The notes under the pieces: generated by a model
Databases searched by the model: none
What the model was told of the DNA's origin: nothing
Seen by the model: only the letters and a program-made list of their open reading frames with translations
Position numbers and translations under genes: made by a program
Shown: one piece after another, positions 9,012-17,191 of the stretch
Numbering within the stretch: position 1 is the first letter of the stretch
Layout of the letters: each line of letters starts with the position of its first letter
Assembly (NCBI GenBank): GCA_002733865.1
Contig: NVXM01000002.1
Coordinates: 124,001 to 188,000, forward strand
From: Sphingopyxis sp.
Lineage (GTDB): Bacteria; Pseudomonadota; Alphaproteobacteria; Sphingomonadales; Sphingomonadaceae
DNA: 64,000 bases
Direction of reading: 5' to 3'

Positions 9012-9467
9012 TCAAAGATTCAAATGTAGAAACTGGTTGAAGGCGCTCGCCACATAGTCGCCGAACGGTTCGCCGTTTTCAAATCCGCGCTTGCGATACA
9101 GGCGAAGCGCCGCCTCAAATTCCGGGCCTGAGCCCGTCTCCAGACTCAGCCGCCGATAGCCGCGTTGCTGCGCTACACCGATGATGTGGTTCAATATCGC
9201 CTGGCCGACCCCTTTCCGCAAATGCCGCGGATCGGTGCGCATCGACTTGATCTCGCCTGCGGACGGAGAAAGCTGTTTGAGAGCGCCAACGCCCATCAAT
9301 CGGTCGCCATCCCGTGCGGTCCACACCGAAACGCTGGGCACTTTTAAGCCCGAGAGATCCAGCGCATAAACGCTGTCCGGCGGCGAGTTTTCCTGCATGC
9401 CTGCCAGATGCGCAGCCAGCAAGTCCTGGACCTGCTGACTGCTCAGATCGTCGAGGCGAATTTCCAA
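9012..9467 (-). CDS. GNAT family N-acetyltransferase
   Basis: Cytosolic acetyl-CoA-dependent acyltransferase of about 151 residues. The acetyl-CoA motif A is visible as MRTDPRHLRKGVGQAIL (the R-x-x-G-x-G/A type), preceded by the beta strand EIKSM and followed by SLETGSGPEFEAALRLYRKRGF, the typical C-terminal half. The pattern is closest to YiaC/PhnO-like small GNATs; substrate is unknown. The first possible start is TTG at 9467, 1 bp after the stop of the upstream nitronate-monooxygenase-like gene, suggesting the two are co-transcribed. The start is therefore unusual and not certain. Confidence 0.85.
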   Translation of the reverse strand: MEIRLDDLSSQQVQDLLAAHLAGMQENSPPDSVYALDLSGLKVPSVSVWTARDGDRLMGVGALKQLSPSAGEIKSMRTDPRHLRKGVGQAILNHIIGVAQQRGYRRLSLETGSGPEFEAALRLYRKRGFENGEPFGDYVASAFNQFLHLNL

Positions 9468-9468
9468 A

Positions 9469-10878
9469 TCAGTAGCCCGTCAATATCCGGTCAACCAGTT
9501 GCTTTACCGTCGGCACAAACCCGTTGGAATAAAAGGGATCGGTCCCGAAATTATAGGCGCCATGACCGGCAAACATCAGATGTTCCTCGACCGGTGCGCC
9601 ATGGACGATTTCCTGCAGGCTCTTCTGGATGCAGAAACTGCGCGGGTCGGCGAGCCGCCCGGTGCTGTTGTTATCGTGATCCTTCCAGGCCGAAAAACCG
9701 CAATGCGACAGACAGCCCATGCAATCGGCCTGATCCTTGCGGATCACCTTCGACTCTTCAGGCGTAGTGAATACCAGCGTATTGTCCGGAGTTTTCATCG
9801 CCATGGTAAATCCCAGGCCATCCCATTCGCGCGCGCGCAGCAGGTCATTGCGGGTAACCCAGTAATTCTTGCCCTTGATCCCGACGTCCAGCTGGTGGGT
9901 ATGCTCACCGGCCTTCTCGGTCGAATAGGGAATCTGCCGCTCGGACCGCGATTCCAGGCTGCGCAGAAACTCGTTGCGGACCGCAGAACTGTAGAAACCG
10001 GTCGGCGAGAATTTGTGCAGCAATATGTCGCCTTCCTTGATCTTGGTCAGCTCGCTCTTCCAGCTTTCCGGAATCGGGCTTTCCTTGGTCAGCAACGGTC
10101 TGGTGCCAAACTGGAACGCTATCTGCCCGAGTTCCTCGCTGTCGATCCAGTCCTGCCAGTCGCGCAAGTGCCAGACGCCACCGGCCATGACAATCGGCAC
10201 GCTGTCGGCGATGCCTTCGCCGCGCATCGTCTCACGCAGCGCCTTGACCCGGGGATAGGGATCTTCCGGCTTTTTCGGATCTTCTGCATTGGACAGGCCG
10301 TTATGCCCGCCTGCCAGCCACGGATCTTCATAGACAACTGCTGCCATCAGATCCGGAACCTTGTGATAAGCACGCTTCCACAGCGCGCGAAAGGCGCGAG
10401 CGGAACTGATAATCGGCAGATAGTTCACGCCATATTTCTGCGCAATTTCGGACAATTTGTAAGGCATGCCCGCGCCGCAGGTCACACCGGCAACCATGCC
10501 TTTGGTTTGTTCCAGCACGCCTTCCAGAACCTGCTGCGCGCCGCCCATTTCCCACAGGACGTTGATATTTATCGCACCCTTGCCACCGGCGATTTCATGG
10601 GCTTGCGTCACCTGAGCAACGGCACCGTCGATCGCATATTGGATCAGCTCCTGATGCCGCTCTTCACGCTTCCGGCCATGGTAAATCTGCGGGATGACAT
10701 TGCCGTCCTCGTCATAGCTGTCCGCATTGACTGCGGAAACAGTACCGATGCCGCCGGCGGCTGCCCAGGCTCCCGAACTAGCGTGATTGGTGGCTGCGAC
10801 GCCTTTTCCTCCCTCAATCAACGGCCAAACTTCCTGACCATTATACTGGATGGGTTTTAAGCCCTTGAACAATGACAT
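9469..10878 (-). CDS. Nitronate monooxygenase / NPD-like flavoprotein with C-terminal Cys motif
   Basis: Flavin-dependent TIM-barrel protein of 469 residues in the nitronate monooxygenase/2-nitropropane dioxygenase superfamily. The barrel holds GGIGTVSAVNA, VTCGAGMP, AGGHNG and the phosphate-binding VIMAGGV, then IAFQFGTRPLLT. Classical members are 310-380 residues. Here about 100 extra C-terminal residues carry CMGCLSHCGFSAW and a further FC, so four cysteines sit close together; whether they bind metal is unknown. The ATG at 10878 directly follows GAGGAG and gives the N-terminus MSLFKGLKPIQ; a longer frame to 10983 would overlap the next gene. It is probably co-transcribed with the GNAT. 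Real substrate unknown. Confidence 0.8.
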   Translation of the reverse strand: MSLFKGLKPIQYNGQEVWPLIEGGKGVAATNHASSGAWAAAGGIGTVSAVNADSYDEDGNVIPQIYHGRKREERHQELIQYAIDGAVAQVTQAHEIAGGKGAININVLWEMGGAQQVLEGVLEQTKGMVAGVTCGAGMPYKLSEIAQKYGVNYLPIISSARAFRALWKRAYHKVPDLMAAVVYEDPWLAGGHNGLSNAEDPKKPEDPYPRVKALRETMRGEGIADSVPIVMAGGVWHLRDWQDWIDSEELGQIAFQFGTRPLLTKESPIPESWKSELTKIKEGDILLHKFSPTGFYSSAVRNEFLRSLESRSERQIPYSTEKAGEHTHQLDVGIKGKNYWVTRNDLLRAREWDGLGFTMAMKTPDNTLVFTTPEESKVIRKDQADCMGCLSHCGFSAWKDHDNNSTGRLADPRSFCIQKSLQEIVHGAPVEEHLMFAGHGAYNFGTDPFYSNGFVPTVKQLVDRILTGY

Positions 10879-10951
10879 CTCCTCTTTCCCAAATGCCGAT
10901 ATAGTCGGCAGTGCATCAAAATGCTCGAAAAAAACTGTAGCGTGAAATTCG

Positions 10952-12097
10952 CTACCCGGCGGAGCCAAAATTGGCTCGGCCAAGCGCTAGGCCATATAGC
11001 AGACGATAACGGCTTAGCATTTTGTTTTCATTATATTCCGCCTGCGCCTTGGCTCTGTTCTGCTGGCCCAGATCTTCGCGCAGTTGCTGATGCTGGGCCA
11101 ATGTCGTCAGAGATTCAAAAAATTTGCTCTCGTCGTCAACCGATTTGATGAATCCCTGATTGGCTTGCGATACCATGGATTTTATGTCCCCGACATCGGT
11201 TGCAGCCACCGGCAAACCGGCAGCCATCGCTTCGATCAGGGAAATTGGAAATTGTTCGCTATCGGATGACAGTGCAAAGATGTCGAACAAGCCGATATAG
11301 CGTGCCGGATCCGCAAGAAAGCCAGGCATGAGCAGCCGATCATCGAGCCCTACCCGCTTCGCCTCCTCCAATATTCTGCTTTTTTCCGGCCCTTCGCCTA
11401 CGATTACCAACCGGACATTATCACCCGCCGCTGCGCAGGCTCTCACCAGCCTCGGCAGATTCTTGATTGCCCGCAGGCCGGCGACCGTGCCGACGACCAC
11501 CTCACCATCGCGGCGGACAAAGCCCGGCAAAGATCCCCGCTGTGCTTTCTTTTCAAACCGCTTCACATCAATTCCATTTGGAATTCGCTGGATCTTCTGC
11601 TCCGGCTGCTTCCAGACCTCGCGGGCAATCACTTCCAAATTCTCCGACGGAACGACCAGCTTGTACGCAGCACCGAGCCCGAATTTGCGGAACCAGTTTC
11701 TTTTCCAGTTTAGCTTTTGATGCTCATCCTCGTTAAAACCATCCTCATGGTGAATCAGGGGCGGGAGGCCTTCGACGCGAGAAAAAAGCGTTCGTGCCAT
11801 CACACCATCCATCGATCCCCAGTTATAGGACAGGATCAGATCGAACTGCCTGAAATAAGTAACGAACTCGCGGTAGCGCTTCAGCGACGGTTTTCCGGCC
11901 AGCGACGGCGCATCTTTTGGAAAGGCAACATTGATCTGCGGGTCTATCGCTTCCCGTGCTGACAGATGATCGGGCTGTGCCGACAAAATCACATGGTCGG
12001 CCGCTGATCCGAAGTGGTTCATCAGCCTGACCGCGCGCGCTTCCTTGCCGCCCAGATTGAACGTACTGTGCAAATGCAGGATCTTGGCTGGTTTCAT
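10952..12097 (-). CDS. Glycosyltransferase family 4
   Basis: GT-B fold glycosyltransferase of 381 residues, cytosolic or membrane-associated, transferring a sugar from an activated donor. The N-terminal acceptor domain starts with HLHSTFNLGGKEARAVRL. The C-terminal domain has VVGTVAGLRAIKNLPRLVRA, LVIVGEGPEKSRI, and the donor-binding stretch FALSSDSEQFPISLIEAMAAGLPVAATDVG, with E-x7-E spacing typical of GT4. No polysaccharide genes are adjacent, so donor and product (capsule, LPS, glycolipid) cannot be assigned. The neighbours on the same strand are an alpha/beta hydrolase upstream (31-bp gap) and the nitronate-monooxygenase-like gene downstream. Confidence 0.88.
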   Translation of the reverse strand: MKPAKILHLHSTFNLGGKEARAVRLMNHFGSAADHVILSAQPDHLSAREAIDPQINVAFPKDAPSLAGKPSLKRYREFVTYFRQFDLILSYNWGSMDGVMARTLFSRVEGLPPLIHHEDGFNEDEHQKLNWKRNWFRKFGLGAAYKLVVPSENLEVIAREVWKQPEQKIQRIPNGIDVKRFEKKAQRGSLPGFVRRDGEVVVGTVAGLRAIKNLPRLVRACAAAGDNVRLVIVGEGPEKSRILEEAKRVGLDDRLLMPGFLADPARYIGLFDIFALSSDSEQFPISLIEAMAAGLPVAATDVGDIKSMVSQANQGFIKSVDDESKFFESLTTLAQHQQLREDLGQQNRAKAQAEYNENKMLSRYRLLYGLALGRANFGSAG

Positions 12098-12128
12098 GCG
12101 GTTTTCATATTCGACTATCTGAATTCAT

Positions 12129-12992
12129 TCAGTCGATGCGGTGGAGCAATTGGTTGATCGCGTCAAGCGAGGCTGGTTCTTCCAGGGTTGGAGCATGTCC
12201 AACCCGCGGTATCGTGACCAGTTCGCCCTTGTCGAGCTTTGTCAGCATCTTTTCTGCTACCTGTTCGCTGAACAGGTCGGACAGCGCGCCGCGCAATATA
12301 AGCGTCGGTGTCTCTTGCATATGGTCCAGAGCATTCCACAAAGCACCACTGCCGCCGCCCTTGCCGTCGAACGGTTCGGCAATCTTCATGTCATAGTCGA
12401 GCTTTATCCGGCCAGAGCTGTTCATGCAGTAGACCTTCTTGGCAAAACCAATCCAGTCTTTCAGAGTGAAGTCCGGAAAGATGTCACCGCTATTTTCCGC
12501 GATATCCCGCCCGGCATGGGCCCATGTGTCAAAACTCCGTCCCTGACCGACATGATCGGCGATCCGGTCAAGTCCCTTTTGATCCAGTTCGGGGCCGATA
12601 TCATTCAAAAGCGCACCTGCAACCCGTTCTGGATGCATCTTGGCCATGATCATGGTGACGATACCGCCCAGGGATGTTCCAAAGAATATCGCCTTGGGTA
12701 TCTCCAGTTCATCCATCAGCATGATGATATCTGAAACATATTGCTTTGGATTATAGGTGCTGCTGTCCTTGGCATATTCACTCAAGCCGCGGCCGCGCAG
12801 GTCCACCATGATAATCCGCCGCCCGCCATGGAGTGCGGGACCAAGATGCTCAAAGTCCCTGGCGTTGCGGGTCAGTCCGGGAATGCAGATAACCGGTGTC
12901 CGACCGCTATCGGAAGGATAGTCAAAGGCGTGCAATTTCAGCCCGTCATCGGATTCCCAGTGAATATCCTGATATAATTTTTCTTCGCTCAT
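12129..12992 (-). CDS. Alpha/beta hydrolase
   Basis: Hydrolase of 287 residues. The nucleophile elbow is GTSLGG, the oxyanion region follows PVICIPGLTRNARDFEHLGP, the acid is probably in the LILRGALSDLFS strand, and the catalytic His is in PRVGHAPTLEEP. This arrangement is the classic esterase/C-C hydrolase fold with no signal peptide, so cytosolic. ATG 12992 (MSEEKLYQD) is chosen over a start at 13109 because the longer form would run across the divergent selO start. The ribosome-binding site is weak. Substrate unknown; candidates include lactone or ester hydrolysis. Confidence 0.85.
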   Translation of the reverse strand: MSEEKLYQDIHWESDDGLKLHAFDYPSDSGRTPVICIPGLTRNARDFEHLGPALHGGRRIIMVDLRGRGLSEYAKDSSTYNPKQYVSDIIMLMDELEIPKAIFFGTSLGGIVTMIMAKMHPERVAGALLNDIGPELDQKGLDRIADHVGQGRSFDTWAHAGRDIAENSGDIFPDFTLKDWIGFAKKVYCMNSSGRIKLDYDMKIAEPFDGKGGGSGALWNALDHMQETPTLILRGALSDLFSEQVAEKMLTKLDKGELVTIPRVGHAPTLEEPASLDAINQLLHRID

Positions 12993-13052
12993 GTTGCGAT
13001 TGGTCCCGTCTTCCCACTTGCTGTGCGACCGATTAGCCGCCACTGTTGGAAT

Positions 13053-14453
13053 ATGCCATATAAACCGCAATCCGAACCCGGCAAGACCGACTATCAGCCT
13101 GATGTCCAAATCACGACCCTAGGTGAGAAAATTGGCGACCCGGCCGCACCAGCCGATTTCCCCAAGCATATTCTCCGTTTTCGGAACGACCGATGGGACC
13201 AGAGCGTCGGGCTCGATGAGCTTAGCGAAGAGCAATGGCTGAACCATTTCGGCAAATTCGAACCGCTGGCCGACAATCTGGATCCGCCGCTTGCCCTGCG
13301 GTACCATGGCCACCAGTTTCGCACCTACAATCCCGAAATCGGCGATGGCCGGGGCTTTCTGTTTGCACAGCTCCGTGACCATGAGCAGCGGTTGATGGAT
13401 CTCGGTACGAAAGGATCGGGGACAACGCGCTGGAGCCGGACGGGCGACGGCCGCCTCACCCTCAAGGGAGCCGTTCGCGAAATTCTCGCGACGGAAATGC
13501 TCGAGGCACTGGGGGTCAATAGCTCGAAAACCTTTTCGGTGGTGGAAACCGGAGAGCAGTCGATGCGGGGAGACGAGCCCTCTCCAACGAGGTCAGCGGC
13601 AATGACCCGCTTGAGCCATGGTCATATCCGGATCGGCACGTTCCAGCGGATCGCATACGAGAAGAATGAGAAGCTCATGCACCAGTTGGTCGCCTATTGT
13701 CTCGACCATTATTACGGCGGTGCGCAGAGCGGCGACCCTGCGGCAGAGCTCTTCGCCCATGCGACCAGAGAAGTGGCCAAGCTCGCCGGGGCTTATATGA
13801 CCGCCGGATTTGTGCACGGCGTGCTCAATACCGACAATATCAATATCACCGGCGAAAGTTTCGACTACGGCCCCTGGCGATTCACGCCTTATTGGGAGCC
13901 CGCTTTTACCGCGGCCTATTTTGACCACGAAGGGCTCTACTGTTTTGCCCGGCAACCGGAAGCGCTGCACTGGAACCTGGCGCAATTGGCCAGCGCCTTG
14001 CGGCTGATTGCCGATAGCGATCCATTGGTCGAAACTCTTGAGACCTTTCCCAAGGCTTATGGCACCGCATTTACCGAACATTTCTGCTGGCGACTTGGCG
14101 TTGTTTCTGAAGGATTTGAAAAAGATCGCGATTTGGTGGTCGCGGCAGAAAAGGGGCTGGCAGCCAAAACGACGCATATTGACCGGTTTTTCCATGACTG
14201 GTGCAAAATGGATGATCTTGCGAAACCTGACGAACTTGATCCGGAATTCGCCGATTTCGGCAGTTTGATTGCCGAACGTGGCCGCAGCCGCAAGCCGAAC
14301 AGCAGGTATTGGCAACAACCAGAACCTTGCTCGATGCATATCGACGAGGTCGAGTCGATCTGGAATGCCATAGCGGACAAGGATGACTGGAGCCCGCTCT
14401 CGAAAAAAATCGAGAATATCCGGAATATGGGCCAGGCCTTGAGAAACGGCTAA
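13053..14453 (+). CDS. selO: SelO-type protein adenylyltransferase
   Basis: YdiU/UPF0061/SelO family pseudokinase that transfers AMP from ATP to Ser/Thr/Tyr of target proteins, linked in E. coli to oxidative stress. Length is 466 residues (E. coli 478). Family hallmarks are YHGHQFRTYNPEIGDGRG, the LGTKGSGTTRWSR loop, GALRE-like KGAVREIL, HGVLNTDNINITGESFDYGPW (metal and catalytic Asp region) and ARQPEALHWNLAQLA. The ATG at 13053 is preferred because it gives the usual N-terminus; an in-frame start at 13023 is possible. It is divergent from the alpha/beta hydrolase 60 bp away. A selenocysteine or C-terminal Cys of eukaryotic SelO is absent, as usual in bacteria. Confidence 0.92.
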   Translation: MPYKPQSEPGKTDYQPDVQITTLGEKIGDPAAPADFPKHILRFRNDRWDQSVGLDELSEEQWLNHFGKFEPLADNLDPPLALRYHGHQFRTYNPEIGDGRGFLFAQLRDHEQRLMDLGTKGSGTTRWSRTGDGRLTLKGAVREILATEMLEALGVNSSKTFSVVETGEQSMRGDEPSPTRSAAMTRLSHGHIRIGTFQRIAYEKNEKLMHQLVAYCLDHYYGGAQSGDPAAELFAHATREVAKLAGAYMTAGFVHGVLNTDNINITGESFDYGPWRFTPYWEPAFTAAYFDHEGLYCFARQPEALHWNLAQLASALRLIADSDPLVETLETFPKAYGTAFTEHFCWRLGVVSEGFEKDRDLVVAAEKGLAAKTTHIDRFFHDWCKMDDLAKPDELDPEFADFGSLIAERGRSRKPNSRYWQQPEPCSMHIDEVESIWNAIADKDDWSPLSKKIENIRNMGQALRNG

Positions 14454-14479
14454 GACATTCTCGGTCCGATTCGCAGTGG

Positions 14480-14495
14480 CGGATAATTTTATCCG
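14480..14495. repeat. Inverted repeat between selO and astD
   Basis: CGGATAA-TT-TTATCCG is a perfect 7-bp-arm palindrome in the 140-bp gap. A second hairpin (GCCCGC, 8-nt loop, GCGGGC) lies at 14551-14570, 23 bp before the astD start. Neither has a T-run, so they look more like regulatory sites than terminators. Confidence 0.35.
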
Positions 14496-14593
14496 GACTA
14501 TTTCCGTTATATATATTGGTCTATGATCTGTCGTATAGGATGTATCATATGCCCGCCATTCATTGCGGGCCTGCGTAGAAAACAGAGGCAAAT

Positions 14594-16039
14594 TTGAGCG
14601 ACCTGATATCAGTCGAACCGGCCACCGGAGCTACATTATGGACCGGCTGCAGCGGTGATCCCGACTCGGTCGTGGCGACCGCGCGCGAAGCATGGCCGGG
14701 CTGGGCCGCAACGGCTCTGGTGAAACGGATCGAGGCGGTGCGTCGCTATGCCAACGGAATTCGCCAGCGGTCCGACGAACTGGCAGAGTTGATCTCGCGC
14801 GAGACCGGAAAGCCGATTTGGGAATCCCGAACCGAAGTCGAATCGGTCATCAACAAAGTGGATATATCGGTTAACGCCTTTGCCGACAGAACGCCGCAAC
14901 GCCAGCTCCCTAGCGCCTCCAATATGCGGGCAGCTCTGCGGCACAAGCCCCATGGCGTGCTCGCCGTACTCGGTCCCTATAATTTCCCGGCCCATTTGCC
15001 TAACGGTCATATTGTGCCAGCCCTGATTGCCGGCAATACCATTATTTTCAAACCGTCGGAAAAGACCCCGGCTGTCGGTCAGTATCTCGTCGATGCGTTT
15101 GGCAAAGCCGGATTTCCAAAAGGGGTCGTCAATATCCTGCATGGCGGACCCGAGATCGGCAAGCAGCTGACCGCCAACGAAGGTCTGGACGGTGTGCTGT
15201 TCACCGGATCCGCCCGCACCGGCATTGCGCTGAACCGCCAGTTTGCAAACCGCCCGGACAAGATTCTGGCTCTGGAAATGGGCGGCAATAATCCCATCAT
15301 CGCCTGGGATACCGACGATATCCACAGCGCCGCCGTCCTGATTGTCCAATCCGCCTTTCTGAGCGCCGGCCAGCGCTGCTCCGCAGCAAGCCGCCTGATC
15401 GTTAAAGATGCTATCTATGACCGCATCATCAAGGAAGTGAAACGGATTGCCGATCGACTGATCATCGACGAGCCCTTTGCCTCCCCTGCCCCGTTCATGG
15501 GTCCTGTGATCGACAATGAAACCGCTGATGGTCTTACCGAGAGTTTTCTGGCGTTGATGAGCCATGGCGGGAGACCAATCAAGCATATGGCGAGACCAGT
15601 CGACGGTCGCCCGTTTCTTACGCCCGGGATCATTGATGTGACTGCACTGGAAGAGCGCCCCGATATCGAACTATTTGGCCCGATCCTGCAGGTGGTCCGG
15701 GTCGCTGACTTTGAAGAGGCGATCGCCGAAGCGAATAACACCCGCTACGGCCTCTCTTCAGCGCTTATTGGTGGTACCGCCCAGCAATACGACCAATATT
15801 GGGCGAACAGCCGCGCCGGGATCGTCAACTGGAACAAAATGACCGTCGGAGCATCTTCTCAAGCGCCATTCGGCGGTATTGGCCTGTCCGGCAATCATCG
15901 CCCCAGCGCCTATTATGCTGCCGATTATTGCGCCTATCCGGTTGTCTCGATGGAAGCCGAACAGGCTCGGGCCTCCATTGGAGTCGGCCTGAAGGATGAA
16001 AATGAACCAGCGAAATCGGAACCGGCGCCCGCAAAATAG
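14594..16039 (+). CDS. astD: Succinylglutamate-semialdehyde dehydrogenase (AstD type)
   Basis: NAD-dependent aldehyde dehydrogenase of 481 residues. In the AST pathway AstD oxidises N-succinylglutamate semialdehyde to N-succinylglutamate during arginine breakdown. The catalytic set is C262 (SAGQRCSAASR), E228 (ALEMGGNNP) and N130 (GPYNFPAH), with the cofactor stretch FKPSEKTP and VLFTGSARTG. EMGGNNPIIAW and GQRCSAASRLIV are typical of AstD rather than of general ALDHs. The start is TTG at 14594 with AGAGG five bases upstream; no better ATG exists. The partner genes astA, astB and astE are not in the window, so the pathway is inferred only from family likeness. Confidence 0.85.
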   Translation: MSDLISVEPATGATLWTGCSGDPDSVVATAREAWPGWAATALVKRIEAVRRYANGIRQRSDELAELISRETGKPIWESRTEVESVINKVDISVNAFADRTPQRQLPSASNMRAALRHKPHGVLAVLGPYNFPAHLPNGHIVPALIAGNTIIFKPSEKTPAVGQYLVDAFGKAGFPKGVVNILHGGPEIGKQLTANEGLDGVLFTGSARTGIALNRQFANRPDKILALEMGGNNPIIAWDTDDIHSAAVLIVQSAFLSAGQRCSAASRLIVKDAIYDRIIKEVKRIADRLIIDEPFASPAPFMGPVIDNETADGLTESFLALMSHGGRPIKHMARPVDGRPFLTPGIIDVTALEERPDIELFGPILQVVRVADFEEAIAEANNTRYGLSSALIGGTAQQYDQYWANSRAGIVNWNKMTVGASSQAPFGGIGLSGNHRPSAYYAADYCAYPVVSMEAEQARASIGVGLKDENEPAKSEPAPAK

Positions 16040-16105
16040 CTGAGCTTAGGCGCCCCCAAAAACTTCTGTTTTGAACATCTTGGGCGATGCGCGCATATCG
16101 AATTC

Positions 16106-16897
16106 ATGAAAAATGCATCAAACAGAACCGCCCGGGCCGGCAAAGTCTATCTTGTCGGCGCCGGCCCCGGCGATCCGGACCTGCTGACCCTAAAAGCGGC
16201 CAAACTGCTCGGACAAGCCGACGTTCTGGTCCACGATGGCCTCGTCAGTCAGGAAATTCTGGCTTTGGCTTCACCCTCTGCACGCCGCATTTCGGTGGCA
16301 AAAAAGCGCTCTTTGCACAGCGTTCCGCAAGACCAGATCAATGGAATTCTAGTTAGCGAAGCAGCAAAAGGCCATCTGGTCGTAAGGCTCAAGGGCGGTG
16401 ATCCATTCATATTCGGACGCGGCGGTGAAGAGGCGGATGATTGCATCGCTGCTGGCGTTTCGGTCGAAGTTGTTCCCGGCATCAGCGCCGCACTCGGCTG
16501 CGCTGCTCAGGCGAGAATGCCCCTAACCCACCGCGATGCAGCAAGCGCCGTTTCCTTCGTAGCGGGCCAGTGCAAAGGCCTGTCCGATCAGAACTGGTCC
16601 GGCCTCGCCGGAAAAGGCCGCACGCTGGTTATCTATATGGGCGTCGCCAATGCCGAAGCGATCGTCGAGAAACTGATCGCCGACGGCGCTTCCCCTGACC
16701 TGCCCGTGGCAGTGCTCGAGAACGGGACACGCGACAATTTTCGGGCGATACGGACTTTGCTGACCGACCTCGGTGATATGGTGCGGCGCGAAAATGTCCA
16801 GAGCCCCGCGCTTCTGGTCGTCGGAGACGTCGCTCGATATGGCGATGCGGAAAATAAATTTTTGGAATTTGCGCAAATGGCGGGAGTGGTCGGATGA
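16106..16897 (+). CDS. cobA: Uroporphyrinogen-III C-methyltransferase (siroheme branch)
   Basis: SAM-dependent enzyme converting uroporphyrinogen III to precorrin-2, 263 residues, cytosolic. It begins with the family pattern KVYLVGAGPGDPDLLTLKAAKLL and has VVRLKGGDPFIFGRGGEE, VVPGISAALGCAAQARMPLTHRD and VIYMGVANAEAI. It lacks the CysG dehydrogenase/chelatase module, so another protein must complete siroheme. As first gene of a tight operon ending in sulfite reductase and CysH, its job is evidently to supply siroheme to that reductase, not cobalamin. The stop overlaps the next start (ATGA). Confidence 0.93.
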   Translation: MKNASNRTARAGKVYLVGAGPGDPDLLTLKAAKLLGQADVLVHDGLVSQEILALASPSARRISVAKKRSLHSVPQDQINGILVSEAAKGHLVVRLKGGDPFIFGRGGEEADDCIAAGVSVEVVPGISAALGCAAQARMPLTHRDAASAVSFVAGQCKGLSDQNWSGLAGKGRTLVIYMGVANAEAIVEKLIADGASPDLPVAVLENGTRDNFRAIRTLLTDLGDMVRRENVQSPALLVVGDVARYGDAENKFLEFAQMAGVVG

Positions 16898-17190
16898 ATA
16901 TATTGACGGGCAATGATCTGAAAACCGGAGATGTTATCTGGTGGACCGGCCTGGACTGGTCGCGTTTTGTCAAGGATGCGGCCGATGTGGGTGATCAGGG
17001 CGAAGCTATCCTCCACCGGGAAGAGGCCGCTCGCCGCGTCAACGCTCCCTATATCATCGCCGCCGAACAGACAGAGGATGGTCCAAGACCGGCTCATATC
17101 AAAGACCGGGTGCGCGCGCTCGGCCCAACCGTTCGACCCGACCTGACATTGAAACCGGCCGATCCCGACGCCGCCGAATGGGTGATTTAA
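16894..17190 (+). CDS. DUF2849 protein of the sulfite reductase operon
   Basis: Small protein of 98 residues, no signal or membrane segment. It matches the DUF2849 family (LTGNDLKTGDVIWW, then EAILHREEAARRVNAPYIIAAE). The family is found in proteobacteria almost always next to sulfite/nitrite reductase genes; function is not established. Here it overlaps cobA by 4 bp and ends 1 bp before the reductase start, so it is translationally coupled to both. A role in assembling or feeding electrons to the reductase is a guess from context only. Confidence 0.88.
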   Translation: MNILTGNDLKTGDVIWWTGLDWSRFVKDAADVGDQGEAILHREEAARRVNAPYIIAAEQTEDGPRPAHIKDRVRALGPTVRPDLTLKPADPDAAEWVI

Positions 17191-17191
17191 C

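Noticed and set aside
9499..10860. 453-codon open frame opposite the nitronate-monooxygenase-like gene
   Set aside because: Shadow frame; the minus strand shows conserved flavoprotein motifs and a good start.
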